A stretch of DNA of 57,875 nucleotides from Arcobacteraceae bacterium. Lineage in GTDB: Bacteria; Campylobacterota; Campylobacteria; Campylobacterales; Arcobacteraceae. A program made the position numbers and the translations under genes. The stretch lies in assembly GCA_023229945.1 (NCBI GenBank), contig JALNYH010000012.1:1-57875 (forward strand), written 5' to 3'. Under the pieces are notes generated by a model. That model saw nothing but the letters and a program-made list of their open reading frames with translations. It was not told the DNA's origin and made no database searches. Numbering within the stretch: position 1 is the first letter of the stretch; each line of letters starts with the position of its first letter. Below, piece by piece: positions 9,084-19,972 of this stretch.

Positions 9084-12000
9084 AATTAATTGGTTGTTGT
9101 ATAGTATCTTCAACTTTGAGGGTAACTGCAGCGTCATTACTATTTGTATATGTTGTGTATGTACCATCAGATGCACCTTTTGTCCAATTGTTGTCTGTAA
9201 AAGAAACAGAATCTAAGATATCACCTTTAATAACTAGATTTTTACCACTATCTGTCATATCAATAATATCTGCCAAAGCTAAAGAGATATTATTATCACC
9301 AGCTTTTAAATCTAAAATCTCGATATTTGAGATTTTTGTTGGGTCAAAACTAACTCCATTTAATACTAAAGTATCTATACCAGCTAAACCATCTATATCA
9401 ATTCCATCTTTTAGCAATAAAGTATCATCACCTGAAGATGCTACACTTTGAGTAATTCTGATATCAAAAGTATTATTAGTACTTACTAAGGCTGACTCTG
9501 TTCCATCACTCTCAACCATTTTTGCTGTTGCAGTGATTGTTGTAGTATTCATAGCTCCATGAGTTACGGTAAGAGCATTGATATCATTGACATTAATTCC
9601 CTCAATAATATATGTATCACTACCCGAATCATAGTTACTACTTATAGCTTCACCATTTGCTTTGAAGTTTGCTTTATCACTATTAAATCCACTTAAAGTT
9701 AGTGTAACAGTTTCACTTCCGTCAAGGTCAACAACATTTGCATTGAGATTAAGTAAGATATCTTCTCCCTCTTTTCCAAATGTTTGTGTTGCATTTAAAG
9801 TAAGTGTATCCACATCTGGAGTAATAGTGCCTGCGGTGATGGTTTCAGGAGAAATATTTCCATTTTCATCTACTGCAATAACACTAAGTGCTGGTATCGT
9901 ACCACTCCAGTTTTCAGGTGCTTTTATCCACATATAGCTAGGCATTGCACCATTATTTAGCGGAATATTCCACTGGTTTGTATTGACACTTTCATTCACA
10001 CCATAAGTCATCTGCATGGTCACCGTACCATCATTACCTAAGTTGTTTGCAAGACTTTTATCACTTCCATCTGAGCTAGAACCATAATAAAGTAAGAACC
10101 CATTTGGTAAACCACCAATAGAAACTGCTGAAAGCTTTTCAGAAGAATCTGTATTTATTAAGTTAATATCAACAAGTACTAATGTATCTTCATTTCCATT
10201 AATAGTCGCACCTGCATCTAAAGCAAAGCCATCTACAACTGAAATCACATTAAAAGAGATTGTTTTATGTGAAGTTATAGTATCTGTATTGTAAGAACTC
10301 CAGCTTTCTGATTCTTGATTTTTAATATAAGTATCAATTGTAATAGTACCATCTCTATTTGATGCAGGGGTAAATGTGAAGTTTAAAGTTTCATTGTAAA
10401 CTACACTCTCTACCACATAATAATTTTGTACCCCATATCCAATATCAATATTTTGAACACTCATTGTTTTGCCAGCAACAACAAAAGATCCACTAACACC
10501 ATTAGAGCCTTGTGTGTCAGAATAAGTCTCTGTAAGTTGCAAATAGACTTTACCATCAATGATTTGAGTTTTTGCTCCATCTGCAATATTATCTAATGTA
10601 ATGCTAAATGTTTGAGCAATATCTTCATTGGTTGAACCATCATTAACAACTGTTAAATTCATTTCATCAGTTACTGGTAAAACTGAAGCACTGAAATTAA
10701 TCAATGCAAAATTGGATGCTCCTCCATTTGCATAAGTGGTAAGTTCTATATCAAAGTTTAAATCAGTATTGCTAATATCGTTGGCATCCGTATTTTGATT
10801 TGCTACTGGAGTAATCAAGATTGATTGCAGTTTAGCGACAATTGCTGCTTGATTACCTGAGCCACTAAGTGTATAAAAACCATTTGGATTTAAAGTCATA
10901 CCTTCAACAATAACTCCATTTGGTACATTTTTAAGTGTAATAGAAAATGCCTGACTTGTTGCTCCACTTATATCTGTTTCTACATACACCACATCACTAA
11001 GCTGAAACTGTGTATCTTCTCTTACTACACTTCCTTGGTACGCATCTGCATCTGTTAGAGTTGTATTTGCAACTGTACTTACAGTATAGCTGTGGTCATG
11101 CATTGAGTCATTGTCAATATCTTGATAAAATGCTGTAATCGTTGCAGGAGTTCCTGGTCCTGGTCCTGTTATCTCAGTATCTATGGTTAAAGTAAAGTTT
11201 TGAGAATCGGATTGCTCTACATCGTTATTTTGTTCTTGATTGTATGCAGTAATCGTTATATTATAATCGCCCAAATCATTCGAATCAAAACTCCCATCTA
11301 CATCAAATACCAAGTCATAAGTTGAACCATTTACATCATTTAATGCTTGATTTGGAATATCTACATACCAAAATCCAGAATAGTTTCCTCCTCCTGTATC
11401 CCCAGCATAAGTACCATGTACACCGCCAACTGTAATTCCTTCAGGTACTCCAGAAACAGTTATTCTAGTAAATTCTTCAGATCCATCAGTATCAGGACTT
11501 CCTCTTCCATCACTATCAACTCCCGTAACTGTTAAAGTTTTTGTAAAAGTTCCATTACCTGTTACAGTAACTTTACCTGAACCATCAACACTATTATTTA
11601 ATCCCGTAATTGTACTCATAGCTAAAGTTATGTCATCTGTAACTGCATTTACTGTTATAGAATAAAGTTCATCTGTTACTGTTTTTATATCTGTATAAGT
11701 GTTTCCATCACTATCAACCGCCACATCATTGATAATGTAAGAGATATTGAAACTATAATCTGTATCAATATCTTCTGTAAGAGTTGCGGTTACCTCAGCT
11801 AATACACCACTAGTAACCGTTACACTTTGGTATCCAGTTTTTCCAGTTGTTAAATCTACTCCATTTGAAACAAGTCTAACACCAGCAGCTTCCAATCCAG
11901 TTACATCAATACTAAAGCTCACTAAGTTCTCTTCTCCAGCACTCAATCCACCATTATCAGATGAACTAAATCCAAAATTCAATACTTTTGATTCATCTTC

Positions 12001-15000
12001 ATTTTGTATATCACTTGTGTTTATAGCTCCTTCTGCAACTGGTGTTATCATTAGAGATATATCTTTAGGGTCATGAGTTTTACTATCACCTGCATCTTCT
12101 GTAGTAACAAATTGCACTTGAAAATCCACTTGTCCTGCAAAATGTGTTGGTGCGGTAAGAGTTACATTATCGGCATTTAGTTCAGCAATATCCACAAGCC
12201 ACATTCTACTTGCACCAGTTCCACCTATAAATATAGCTCCGTTAATACCAAAACCATCTGCAAGTCCTGTTACTTTAAAAGTGAGTGTTTCAGAACTATC
12301 ATTATCATTTGAATCAAGCGTAGATGGAGTTGCAAATATATCTTTTAGATTTATTGCTCCATTATCTTCAGTTGATACTAAGTTAAAGCTATTTGAATCA
12401 GTATCATCATCTGTAGCAGTAGCTGTTGCTAAATCATCATTAATAGGAATATCTGCTACTGCATCAACTGTTACATCTATTTGAAGTGTTTGAGCTATAG
12501 AAGTATCAGGATTATCAAATGAAACTGCACTGATATCAAAAGTATAATTGTCATCACTATTATATGGAGGGACAAATTTTGGTAATTTATCATTTTGGTA
12601 ATCATTGATAGTTACTTTCCATGTACTGTCACCATTATTTGTGATTACAAGGTCGCCATTTGTTCCAGCATTTGTTTCGTTTATTAATTTCCAAATTGAT
12701 GCACTATTATCCCAAACATAAAGTGACCCTCCATCAGGTATCCCATCAATTGTTACATTATATTCTTCTTTATAATCTATAGAACCCGTACCAGAAATAT
12801 CTTTATTATCATCAGAGATTACATTGATGTAGAGTTCAATTCCATTTTCTGGAGCATCAATTGTATCTGCACTTACATTTTCATCGTTACTATTAGTTCT
12901 ACCGGCATCTTCAAGTCCTTGTGCTTGAGCTACTTTAAGTGTAACTTCATTTGCAACTGGATTTACTGTCATAGTAAAGTTTACTGAAGCAGTTTTTGTA
13001 TTGATAGTTCCTGTTGAATCATTATCTGTATCTGTTACATTGAGTGTAATCGTTCCATTTATCGTTCCACTAAAGTATTCATTAAGTGTCATGGTAAAGT
13101 CTGGGTCTTCTTTGGTATTGTCAGGGAAATTAATTGTCGCAGTTCCAGTAGAATCAGCGGCTACAGTTCTTCCATCAAGAGTAATAATAGTACCCTCTGG
13201 AATACCAGTTATAGTATAACTTCTGTGTTCTGAACCATCTAAATCACCATCAGTATCGTTTTCTAATCCACTTGTTTTTGTTAAAAGAGATTTTAAATCT
13301 ATAGTTCCAAAACCTTCATTTACTGTTGTAAATGTGAAAGTATTAGCATCAAAACTCCCTAAACTATTTGGATCATCATTCCATGCTAAAGTAACTGGGT
13401 CAGTTACCGCTAAAATATCTACTTCATAATCTTGAGAGTTACTAGCTTTTGTAACTCCTCCTTTTAATGTATCATCATCATTTACTTCATACTCATCTAC
13501 ACTTACTGTAAACTTTGGATTCACGGCATTGTCATTTTCAAATTTAACAACTATTGCTTCAAATTGAGCTTGTGTGAGTTGTATTGCACCTGTTGTATCA
13601 ATACCGTTGTAGTGATAGTTTGTTGGATCATCTGTAATATAAATTTTTATTGAATCTACACCAAGATCATATTCAATACCATTAGCGATAATTGTATCTC
13701 CCGTAGAACTACTTAGAGTAATTAACCCTAATCTTTCTGGTTGGTCATCATTTGTTGCATCACCTGTATAGTCATTGCTATCAGTAATTTGAGGTAAAAT
13801 TAAGCCAATTTCTACAGTATAAGAAGCACCACCTTCAATACCTGCATTGTTATCATTATCTTCTTTAACTTGTGGTGTCGTTTTAATAGTAGGACTTTCT
13901 GTTCCAGGAGTTGCACCATTCATATCTGGCTTGTCTGCAACTGGATTTACAGTTATACCTACAGTTCCTGTAGCACTGTCACCATCTCCATCACTTACTA
14001 TGTAGCTAAACCCTGCTGTGCTACCACTAAAATGTTGATTTGGAGTAAAAGAAAGGGTTCCATCACCATTATTTGTAAGAGTTCCTACAATATGAGTGCT
14101 AGAACTATCATAAATATCGATTGAACCTCCATTTGCTACATCACTTGCAGCATCAACTCCATTGTTTAAATTAATACTTCCACCATCAAATGACTCATCA
14201 CTAATATAAATCGTTTTAGCTCCACTGTCTTCATTAAGTGTAATATTTTGATTTCCAGCTGTTGGGAGTGAGTCACTTACTGTAACAGTAAAGTTTTGTA
14301 CACTGCTTGTTTGTCCTTGGTCAGTTATTTTATATCCAAAAGTAATCACAATATCATCATCAACATCTACTACTGGATGATCAATATTTTTATATTGTGT
14401 ATAAGTGTAGCTGTCATCTGCTCCACCAACACCATTTTTATTCAGAGTAATTTCAAAAACTCTATCAGCATTTGTTCTTCCCGAACCAGCATAAGCAGTC
14501 GTAGTATTTCCTGATACAACATACTCAATCACTACTCCATCAGAAGTTAATATATCTCCATCTGCAGTATTAAAAGTACCATCATCTGAAGTAAATGTAG
14601 GAGTGCCATCAAATAAAAGAGTATAAGTATTGTCACCATTTGGGGCAACAATATTAAGGCTTTGTGTATCCGTAATAGTTGTAATGCTATTTTCTACACT
14701 AAAATTATCTTCATCTACAGTTGCTGGGTCTGGAATTCCTAAACTTACTCCATCTATGATTTCACCTGTTACACTATTTTCAGTTGCATGAATTGCTACA
14801 TTTTCAAATGTACCATTTGATTGTGATACATCTGTAATCGTTGCCGTATATTGTTCATTACCCTCCGCAACAAAGTCATCAATAGTTGTATTGGTTATAG
14901 TAGCACTGCTATTTCCACCAGTAATCGTTACTGTTATGGTTTTTGGTGTGCTAAAATCAGCATCAATAGTGGCATCAGGAGCATATGTTATTGTTACAGT

Positions 15001-17970
15001 TATTGTTTCACCTACTGGTACGGTTATATTAACACCATCTTTATCAACCAAAGTTACCGTATGAGTTAAGTCATTACCCTCTATTACAGAGTCATTATGT
15101 GTTATTTTCACATAAACTGTATCATCAGCTTCATATCCTCCATCTTCAATTGGAGTATCAGGATTTTGAGTATCTTGAGCAGGGTTATCTTGAATAGTTG
15201 AAGTTACTGTATTATTATTTGTATCCACTTCTACGGCTTCATATGGTGTACTTTGTGGATTTGATATTATTACATCAAAATCTTCATCGCCTTCAGCAAA
15301 ATAGTCGTCATTTGCATCTACACTAAATACTGTTCCTATGGCAACTGTTGTGGTATTAGTAGTATAATCACTATTTACTGTTGTATTATTAGTATAACTT
15401 ACATCAATATTTCCACCTTGTGTGGATAATGGTTTCCCATCTTCATCAACTGCAACAGCCATATAATATAATTTCCCACCTTCTGGTGTGCTATTGGTAT
15501 CATCAATATTTAAAGTACCATCAGGATTTGTAATATCTGCGATTACAGTTGTAAGTGAACTTACTGCAACTAAAACAATTTTTACAGTATCAACATCTGT
15601 TTCTGTTAAGGGAGTTGTATTATCATGAATAGTTGTAGTAACATTTTTATAGTTACCATCTTTATCTCCTATTACTACATTTTCAAATTCACCTGTATTT
15701 TCTATATCTGTTATAGTTAATTTATATTTTTCTCCATCATCTTTATATGGATCATCAATTGTGGTAACCGTAAAAGTATTTGATGAATTATTTGCAGAAA
15801 TTACTACAGATATTGTATCTCCATCATTATACTCTGTATCACCATTTTGTGTAGGAGTTGTATTATTATGGGTATAAGTCACTGTAACAGTCATATCTTC
15901 AGTCACTACCACTGGTGTGCCATTTTTATCTACAAGCTTCACTGTATAATCTGTAGTGATATCGCCCTCATTAACATTTGCTGGGCCTTCGATAATAGCA
16001 TAGATAGTATCATCTTGATCATATGAACCATTTGTTGGGTCATCAATATTATTTTCATCTGTTGGTTGATCTATATCTGATGGATTGTCTTTAATAATTC
16101 CATTTGCTTCTATCTCATCACTAAGTGCTCCATTTGCTTGAGTATGCGGATATATTTCATCAAATGCCCCTGAAGAATTATCAATACTATCAATAGTAAT
16201 TGTAAGATTTTCATTACCTTCTGCATAATAATCATCAAGTGTAGGAATAGTAAATTGCTTTGAACTTTCACCAGCACTAATTGTTACTAGAATATTTGGA
16301 ATATAATCAACGCCACTTGTTGCATCGTCTATCCCATTTTGATTATAAATTAAATTTACATCTATACTTTTCCCAACAGGAACTTCTACTAAATCTCCAT
16401 TTTTGTTGACTATTGAAAGCTTATATGTTAGATTTTCTGACTCATTAGCTTCATTATCCACTGCTTCAATTTTAACATAAAGTTTTACATCTTTAAGCGT
16501 TGTCGTAACTGCACTTGTATCCGTTTCCACACTTTCATAATTTCCACTGTAAGAATCATTGTCTATAGTCACAGTGTAGTTTTCTTCACCCTCTACCAAA
16601 GTATCTATCATTGTAGCTGTATCAAAAGCTACTCCTATAGTGATAGTTTGAGATGTACTGTCAAAATCAGTCACACTAGTCGCAGTTCCATTGCTAAAAC
16701 TAATATCAACTGTACCATTTTGGATATCTAGTCTTGTCTCATCATTAAAAGTTGTCTCATCATTTTCAAAGGCATAAGCTATATATTTTGCATCTTCTCC
16801 CTCATACACTTCATTGGCTTGCATGTAGTTTCCGCTTCCATCTTTTATAACAATGCCATTTTCATCTGCCGCAAAGAGTTTGATAAAAACTATTTCTTTA
16901 TCACTTTCTTGGTTATGATTGTCTGTGGTATTTGGATTATGTGGAGTATTCTCATCAACAGGATTACTGTTATCTAAGATAGTTGTCCCTACTGGAGTGG
17001 TATCATATTCTATTGTACTAACAACTCCTTTTGAACCACTATAAGAATTTGTTTGAATTTCAAGTGTAAATTTCTCATTATTATCTGAAATATAGTCATC
17101 AAAAGTCTCTGTACCAAACTTTTGTCCAACTGTGACTATTTGTGTAGTATGGTCAAAATCAACTCCACCAGTTGCTGTTCCACTTGTAAAAATTATAGTC
17201 ACATCACCTGTTAAACTAATCTCTTTGTCACCATCAAATGCTCTGACAATATACCAAGCTATATCACCCTCATTTACAGTATTTGCTAAAGATTCGTTTC
17301 CATTGTTATCTATAGCAAAAAGTTTTAAAACTGCTGTAATTTGAATAGATGGTGTTCTTGGAACTATTGGGTCTACTGGCTCAGGAATCAATCCTTTTTC
17401 ATTTGTCGTAGTTTTTGTTTCAGGTGAAGTATAAAACGCATTCTTGCTTTCATAGCTAGAATGTGCTAACCCATCAGTTTCAGTTTTGAACTTTGATTTA
17501 ACATCCAAGGTAGTACTTGTTTGTTTGAATCTTGCATCTCTTAAATCACTTAAAACATCTGTTATACTACCATCACGAGCTGCAAAACTCGCCCCATCTT
17601 CACTTTGAGGTTCTACTTCTTCATTACCTTCTGTAGTTTCTTCTTCTAAAATATCTTCGTCACCTTCATTCTCAAATAACAAATCTAAAAAAGCATCAAA
17701 ACTCTCAGCATTTAAAATATCATCTGACACATCATCAATATTAGCTACCATACTATTATCAAATATTTGTTCTTGTGATGAGAGCATAGAAATGACTTCA
17801 TTACTATTTAGCGTAATATTGATACTATCTGAATTATTGTTGGTACTATCACCATAGACAATCATCCCCTCAACAATTTCATCGCCTTGTTTTAACTCAA
17901 CTATATTACCGTCTAAGTCTTTCGCGAAAAACTTTCCAGTTAAATTTGACACTTTACCTATAGTTTGCAT
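9082..17970 (-). CDS. Giant type-I-secreted surface adhesin with retention module and Calx-beta/cadherin-like repeats
   Basis: 2962 residues, strongly acidic, rich in Thr/Asp/Asn, and no cysteine was seen on reading. The first ~100 residues (GKVSNLTGKFFAKDLDGNIV, ...GDEIVEGMIVYG) match the N-terminal retention module of LapA/BapA-like adhesins. An acidic linker then leads to SFAARDG (residues 128-134), where LapG-type proteases cut such proteins. Residues ~200-1090 hold several Calx-beta-like units (EGN/EGDE turns). After these come VCBS/cadherin-like repeats (for example LNEDSGAKTIYISDESF and FTPNQHFSGSTAGFSYIVSDGDGDS). The last ~130 residues (LLLKDGIDIDGLAGIDTLVL, NIEILDLKAGDN) form the RTX-like C-terminal secretion domain. 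It follows its own exporter genes on the same strand. The role is probably surface attachment and biofilm formation. Confidence 0.88.
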   Translation of the reverse strand: MQTIGKVSNLTGKFFAKDLDGNIVELKQGDEIVEGMIVYGDSTNNNSDSINITLNSNEVISMLSSQEQIFDNSMVANIDDVSDDILNAESFDAFLDLLFENEGDEDILEEETTEGNEEVEPQSEDGASFAARDGSITDVLSDLRDARFKQTSTTLDVKSKFKTETDGLAHSSYESKNAFYTSPETKTTTNEKGLIPEPVDPIVPRTPSIQITAVLKLFAIDNNGNESLANTVNEGDIAWYIVRAFDGDKEISLTGDVTIIFTSGTATGGVDFDHTTQIVTVGQKFGTETFDDYISDNNEKFTLEIQTNSYSGSKGVVSTIEYDTTPVGTTILDNSNPVDENTPHNPNTTDNHNQESDKEIVFIKLFAADENGIVIKDGSGNYMQANEVYEGEDAKYIAYAFENDETTFNDETRLDIQNGTVDISFSNGTATSVTDFDSTSQTITIGVAFDTATMIDTLVEGEENYTVTIDNDSYSGNYESVETDTSAVTTTLKDVKLYVKIEAVDNEANESENLTYKLSIVNKNGDLVEVPVGKSIDVNLIYNQNGIDDATSGVDYIPNILVTISAGESSKQFTIPTLDDYYAEGNENLTITIDSIDNSSGAFDEIYPHTQANGALSDEIEANGIIKDNPSDIDQPTDENNIDDPTNGSYDQDDTIYAIIEGPANVNEGDITTDYTVKLVDKNGTPVVVTEDMTVTVTYTHNNTTPTQNGDTEYNDGDTISVVISANNSSNTFTVTTIDDPYKDDGEKYKLTITDIENTGEFENVVIGDKDGNYKNVTTTIHDNTTPLTETDVDTVKIVLVAVSSLTTVIADITNPDGTLNIDDTNSTPEGGKLYYMAVAVDEDGKPLSTQGGNIDVSYTNNTTVNSDYTTNTTTVAIGTVFSVDANDDYFAEGDEDFDVIISNPQSTPYEAVEVDTNNNTVTSTIQDNPAQDTQNPDTPIEDGGYEADDTVYVKITHNDSVIEGNDLTHTVTLVDKDGVNITVPVGETITVTITYAPDATIDADFSTPKTITVTITGGNSSATITNTTIDDFVAEGNEQYTATITDVSQSNGTFENVAIHATENSVTGEIIDGVSLGIPDPATVDEDNFSVENSITTITDTQSLNIVAPNGDNTYTLLFDGTPTFTSDDGTFNTADGDILTSDGVVIEYVVSGNTTTAYAGSGRTNADRVFEITLNKNGVGGADDSYTYTQYKNIDHPVVDVDDDIVITFGYKITDQGQTSSVQNFTVTVSDSLPTAGNQNITLNEDSGAKTIYISDESFDGGSINLNNGVDAASDVANGGSIDIYDSSSTHIVGTLTNNGDGTLSFTPNQHFSGSTAGFSYIVSDGDGDSATGTVGITVNPVADKPDMNGATPGTESPTIKTTPQVKEDNDNNAGIEGGASYTVEIGLILPQITDSNDYTGDATNDDQPERLGLITLSSSTGDTIIANGIEYDLGVDSIKIYITDDPTNYHYNGIDTTGAIQLTQAQFEAIVVKFENDNAVNPKFTVSVDEYEVNDDDTLKGGVTKASNSQDYEVDILAVTDPVTLAWNDDPNSLGSFDANTFTFTTVNEGFGTIDLKSLLTKTSGLENDTDGDLDGSEHRSYTITGIPEGTIITLDGRTVAADSTGTATINFPDNTKEDPDFTMTLNEYFSGTINGTITLNVTDTDNDSTGTINTKTASVNFTMTVNPVANEVTLKVAQAQGLEDAGRTNSNDENVSADTIDAPENGIELYINVISDDNKDISGTGSIDYKEEYNVTIDGIPDGGSLYVWDNSASIWKLINETNAGTNGDLVITNNGDSTWKVTINDYQNDKLPKFVPPYNSDDNYTFDISAVSFDNPDTSIAQTLQIDVTVDAVADIPINDDLATATATDDDTDSNSFNLVSTEDNGAINLKDIFATPSTLDSNDNDSSETLTFKVTGLADGFGINGAIFIGGTGASRMWLVDIAELNADNVTLTAPTHFAGQVDFQVQFVTTEDAGDSKTHDPKDISLMITPVAEGAINTSDIQNEDESKVLNFGFSSSDNGGLSAGEENLVSFSIDVTGLEAAGVRLVSNGVDLTTGKTGYQSVTVTSGVLAEVTATLTEDIDTDYSFNISYIINDVAVDSDGNTYTDIKTVTDELYSITVNAVTDDITLAMSTITGLNNSVDGSGKVTVTGNGTFTKTLTVTGVDSDGRGSPDTDGSEEFTRITVSGVPEGITVGGVHGTYAGDTGGGNYSGFWYVDIPNQALNDVNGSTYDLVFDVDGSFDSNDLGDYNITITAYNQEQNNDVEQSDSQNFTLTIDTEITGPGPGTPATITAFYQDIDNDSMHDHSYTVSTVANTTLTDADAYQGSVVREDTQFQLSDVVYVETDISGATSQAFSITLKNVPNGVIVEGMTLNPNGFYTLSGSGNQAAIVAKLQSILITPVANQNTDANDISNTDLNFDIELTTYANGGASNFALINFSASVLPVTDEMNLTVVNDGSTNEDIAQTFSITLDNIADGAKTQIIDGKVYLQLTETYSDTQGSNGVSGSFVVAGKTMSVQNIDIGYGVQNYYVVESVVYNETLNFTFTPASNRDGTITIDTYIKNQESESWSSYNTDTITSHKTISFNVISVVDGFALDAGATINGNEDTLVLVDINLINTDSSEKLSAVSIGGLPNGFLLYYGSSSDGSDKSLANNLGNDGTVTMQMTYGVNESVNTNQWNIPLNNGAMPSYMWIKAPENWSGTIPALSVIAVDENGNISPETITAGTITPDVDTLTLNATQTFGKEGEDILLNLNANVVDLDGSETVTLTLSGFNSDKANFKANGEAISSNYDSGSDTYIIEGINVNDINALTVTHGAMNTTTITATAKMVESDGTESALVSTNNTFDIRITQSVASSGDDTLLLKDGIDIDGLAGIDTLVLNGVSFDPTKISNIEILDLKAGDNNISLALADIIDMTDSGKNLVIKGDILDSVSFTDNNWTKGASDGTYTTYTNSNDAAVTLKVEDTIQQPIN

Positions 17971-18027
17971 GTTATAATCCTTTTAAAATTTATTCCTAAT
18001 TCTATGTAAAAATCAAAATAATGTATA

Positions 18028-18043
18028 TTGTACTTAAGTACAA
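18028..18043. promoter_or_regulatory. Perfect 16-bp palindrome upstream of the adhesin gene
   Basis: TTGTACTTAAGTACAA is a perfect inverted repeat in the 78-bp gap between the LuxR-type gene and the adhesin start, about 58 bp before the adhesin ATG. LuxR-type HTH proteins bind dyad sites of this size, so it is a plausible operator for the regulator encoded next to it. Below it, on the minus strand, TAGAAT could serve as a weak -10, and the adhesin has an AAAGGA ribosome site. Operator function is inferred. Confidence 0.5.
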
Positions 18044-18048
18044 CACTT

Positions 18049-18636
18049 TCATTTTAAATACAATGCTAAAGCTAGCCTATCTTTTACTTGAAATTTGTTA
18101 AAAATACTTTGAGCATGTGCTTTTACGGTTCTGATGGTTATATCCAAAGATTGTGCTATTTGTTTGTAGGTTGAACCATCAAGTATCAAATTAGCAACTT
18201 CTTTTTCTCTAGCTGTGAGAATATCTAGGTTGCTGTTGTTGTCTGTGTTTGTTGATGGTATTTCAAAAATCAGATTTGATATTAAATCCGGATGCAACCA
18301 TACCATTCCATCATTTATAATTTTTATTGCATACTCAAACAAACTCCCATGCATTAAAGCATTTGCATATCCTTGTACATTTAAACTTAAATATTTTTTT
18401 GCTTTTTGAATATTTGGTATTCTATCTAGTAAAAAGATTTTATTGTTTTGACCAAGAATAGTTTTTATGATATCTTCAGCATCTTTTTTCAAAGATGCGA
18501 TATCTAACATAAGAAAGCTATTATCCAAATCCAAAACTTCCTCTACTGAATACAAAACCGCTAGTTCAACAGCTGTAATGTTTGTTTCTAAATAAGAAAT
18601 CAAATTGATATCATCACCATAAATATATATTTTCAT
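18049..18636 (-). CDS. LuxR/CsgD-type transcriptional regulator with degenerate receiver
   Basis: 195 residues from the ATG at 18636. An in-frame GTG four codons earlier would overlap hlyD, but the ATG has GAGAAG 6 bases upstream. The C-terminal LuxR HTH is clear (ILTAREKEVANLILDGSTYKQIAQSLDITIRTVKAHAQSIFNKF). The N-terminal ~120 residues have a receiver-like layout but lack the paired acidic residues, so phosphorylation looks unlikely. This is the arrangement of CsgD/VpsT biofilm regulators, some of which respond to c-di-GMP. It lies one base after the hlyD stop and directly before the adhesin gene, so it probably controls adhesin expression. Confidence 0.85.
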   Translation of the reverse strand: MKIYIYGDDINLISYLETNITAVELAVLYSVEEVLDLDNSFLMLDIASLKKDAEDIIKTILGQNNKIFLLDRIPNIQKAKKYLSLNVQGYANALMHGSLFEYAIKIINDGMVWLHPDLISNLIFEIPSTNTDNNSNLDILTAREKEVANLILDGSTYKQIAQSLDITIRTVKAHAQSIFNKFQVKDRLALALYLK

Positions 18637-18637
18637 A

Positions 18638-19972
18638 TCACTTCTCACTAAATGTATATTGTTTTGTTTTTAGGATAGGTTTTAATATATAATCTAAAAC
18701 TGTTTTTTTGCCAGTTATGATATCAACATTAACAGTCATTCCAGGAATTATTTTATAGACATTCCCTTTCTTTTCTAAAAAGTTTTGTTGAGTTTTTATT
18801 CTAACTGTATAAAAAACATTATCTTTTTGGTCTTTGATTGTATCGGCACTAATATGTACTACCTCACCCTCTAATCCACCGAAAATTGCAAAATCATATG
18901 CAGAAAATTTCACTATTGCTTTTTGTCCATGATAGATAAATGCTATATCTGAAGGTTTGATTTTCACCTCTATGAGTAGTGTTTCGTCACTTGGTACAAT
19001 TTCAATAATATTATCAGCTGGTTTAATCACCCCACCAACTGTATTGACAAACATCTTTTGGACTATCCCTTTCATAGGAGATCGCACTAAAGTTCTTGAT
19101 ACTTGGTCTTCAAGTGCTACTGAATTTGATAAAATACTTTCTAATTCGGCTTTTGTTGTATTTAACTCTTCTTGAGATTTTGATTGAAAGTCAAAGTTTA
19201 TTTGCTTGATACTTTCTTTCATTTCATTGATAGAAGACTCTAGTTTTGGTATAGCTAATCTCAAAGAATTGTATCTTTCTTCAGTTTCGTTGGTCTCTCT
19301 TTGAAGTTTCAAATAATCAATTCTAGATTTAACCCCTTTTTCAACCATAGGCTGAGCCATTTCTAGCTCTGTTGAAATCATTTCAAAAGATGACTTCAAA
19401 TGAGACAATGATACTTTTGAGGACCTTAGTTCTTGCTCTCTTTGAATTAATTGTTCTTTTAATACTTGTGTTTGAGCATTTAGTTGGCTTAGTCTTTTGA
19501 GATATAGTTGCATCTCATTTTGCATAAACTCAGAATCATCTGTGATTACAAAGTCTACCCCATTTGCTTCTGCAGTAAGTCTTGATATTTTTGCTTTTAA
19601 GGAGTTTGCTTTAATATTACTTGTACTAAAAGAAGATTGTGATTTTTGGTTATCTATTTTTAATAAAACTTCCCCTTTTTCTACCTCATCACCTTCTTTT
19701 ACAAGAATTTCTTCTATGATACCACCTTCAAGGTTTTGTATCATTTGATTATGCCCACTAGGGATTATAGCTCCATCACCTCTTGCTATTTCATCCACAT
19801 ATGCAAAACTAGCCCACAACAAAAACACACTAATGGTACCCACCCAAAAATATAAAACTATAAGTAACCACTTAGGTGTCATTTCCAAAACAGCACCACT
19901 TAAAGAGTGCATATACTCATAATCTTTGGGAGTTAAACTTTTTTTCTTGATTCTTTCCATTATTTTATCCAT
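18638..19972 (-). CDS. HlyD-family periplasmic adaptor of type I secretion system
   Basis: 444 residues: a short cytoplasmic N-terminus, one membrane segment (WLLIVLYFWVGTISVFLLW, ~35-53), a lipoyl half-motif (GGIIEEILVKEGDEVEKGEVLL), a long periplasmic coiled-coil hairpin (~115-290), and the second lipoyl/beta-barrel part with RSPMKGIVQKMFVNTVGGVI, a hallmark of type I secretion adaptors. It bridges the ABC exporter and the TolC-like channel. It overlaps the exporter gene by 8 bases and is likely co-translated. It closely resembles LapC-type adaptors. Confidence 0.95.
   Translation of the reverse strand: MDKIMERIKKKSLTPKDYEYMHSLSGAVLEMTPKWLLIVLYFWVGTISVFLLWASFAYVDEIARGDGAIIPSGHNQMIQNLEGGIIEEILVKEGDEVEKGEVLLKIDNQKSQSSFSTSNIKANSLKAKISRLTAEANGVDFVITDDSEFMQNEMQLYLKRLSQLNAQTQVLKEQLIQREQELRSSKVSLSHLKSSFEMISTELEMAQPMVEKGVKSRIDYLKLQRETNETEERYNSLRLAIPKLESSINEMKESIKQINFDFQSKSQEELNTTKAELESILSNSVALEDQVSRTLVRSPMKGIVQKMFVNTVGGVIKPADNIIEIVPSDETLLIEVKIKPSDIAFIYHGQKAIVKFSAYDFAIFGGLEGEVVHISADTIKDQKDNVFYTVRIKTQQNFLEKKGNVYKIIPGMTVNVDIITGKKTVLDYILKPILKTKQYTFSEK

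Noticed and set aside
9116..17344. Many plus-strand open frames of 60-110 codons opposite the adhesin
   Set aside because: They are complementary shadows of a repetitive Thr/Asp/Ser-rich gene, with no ribosome sites or recognisable domains.
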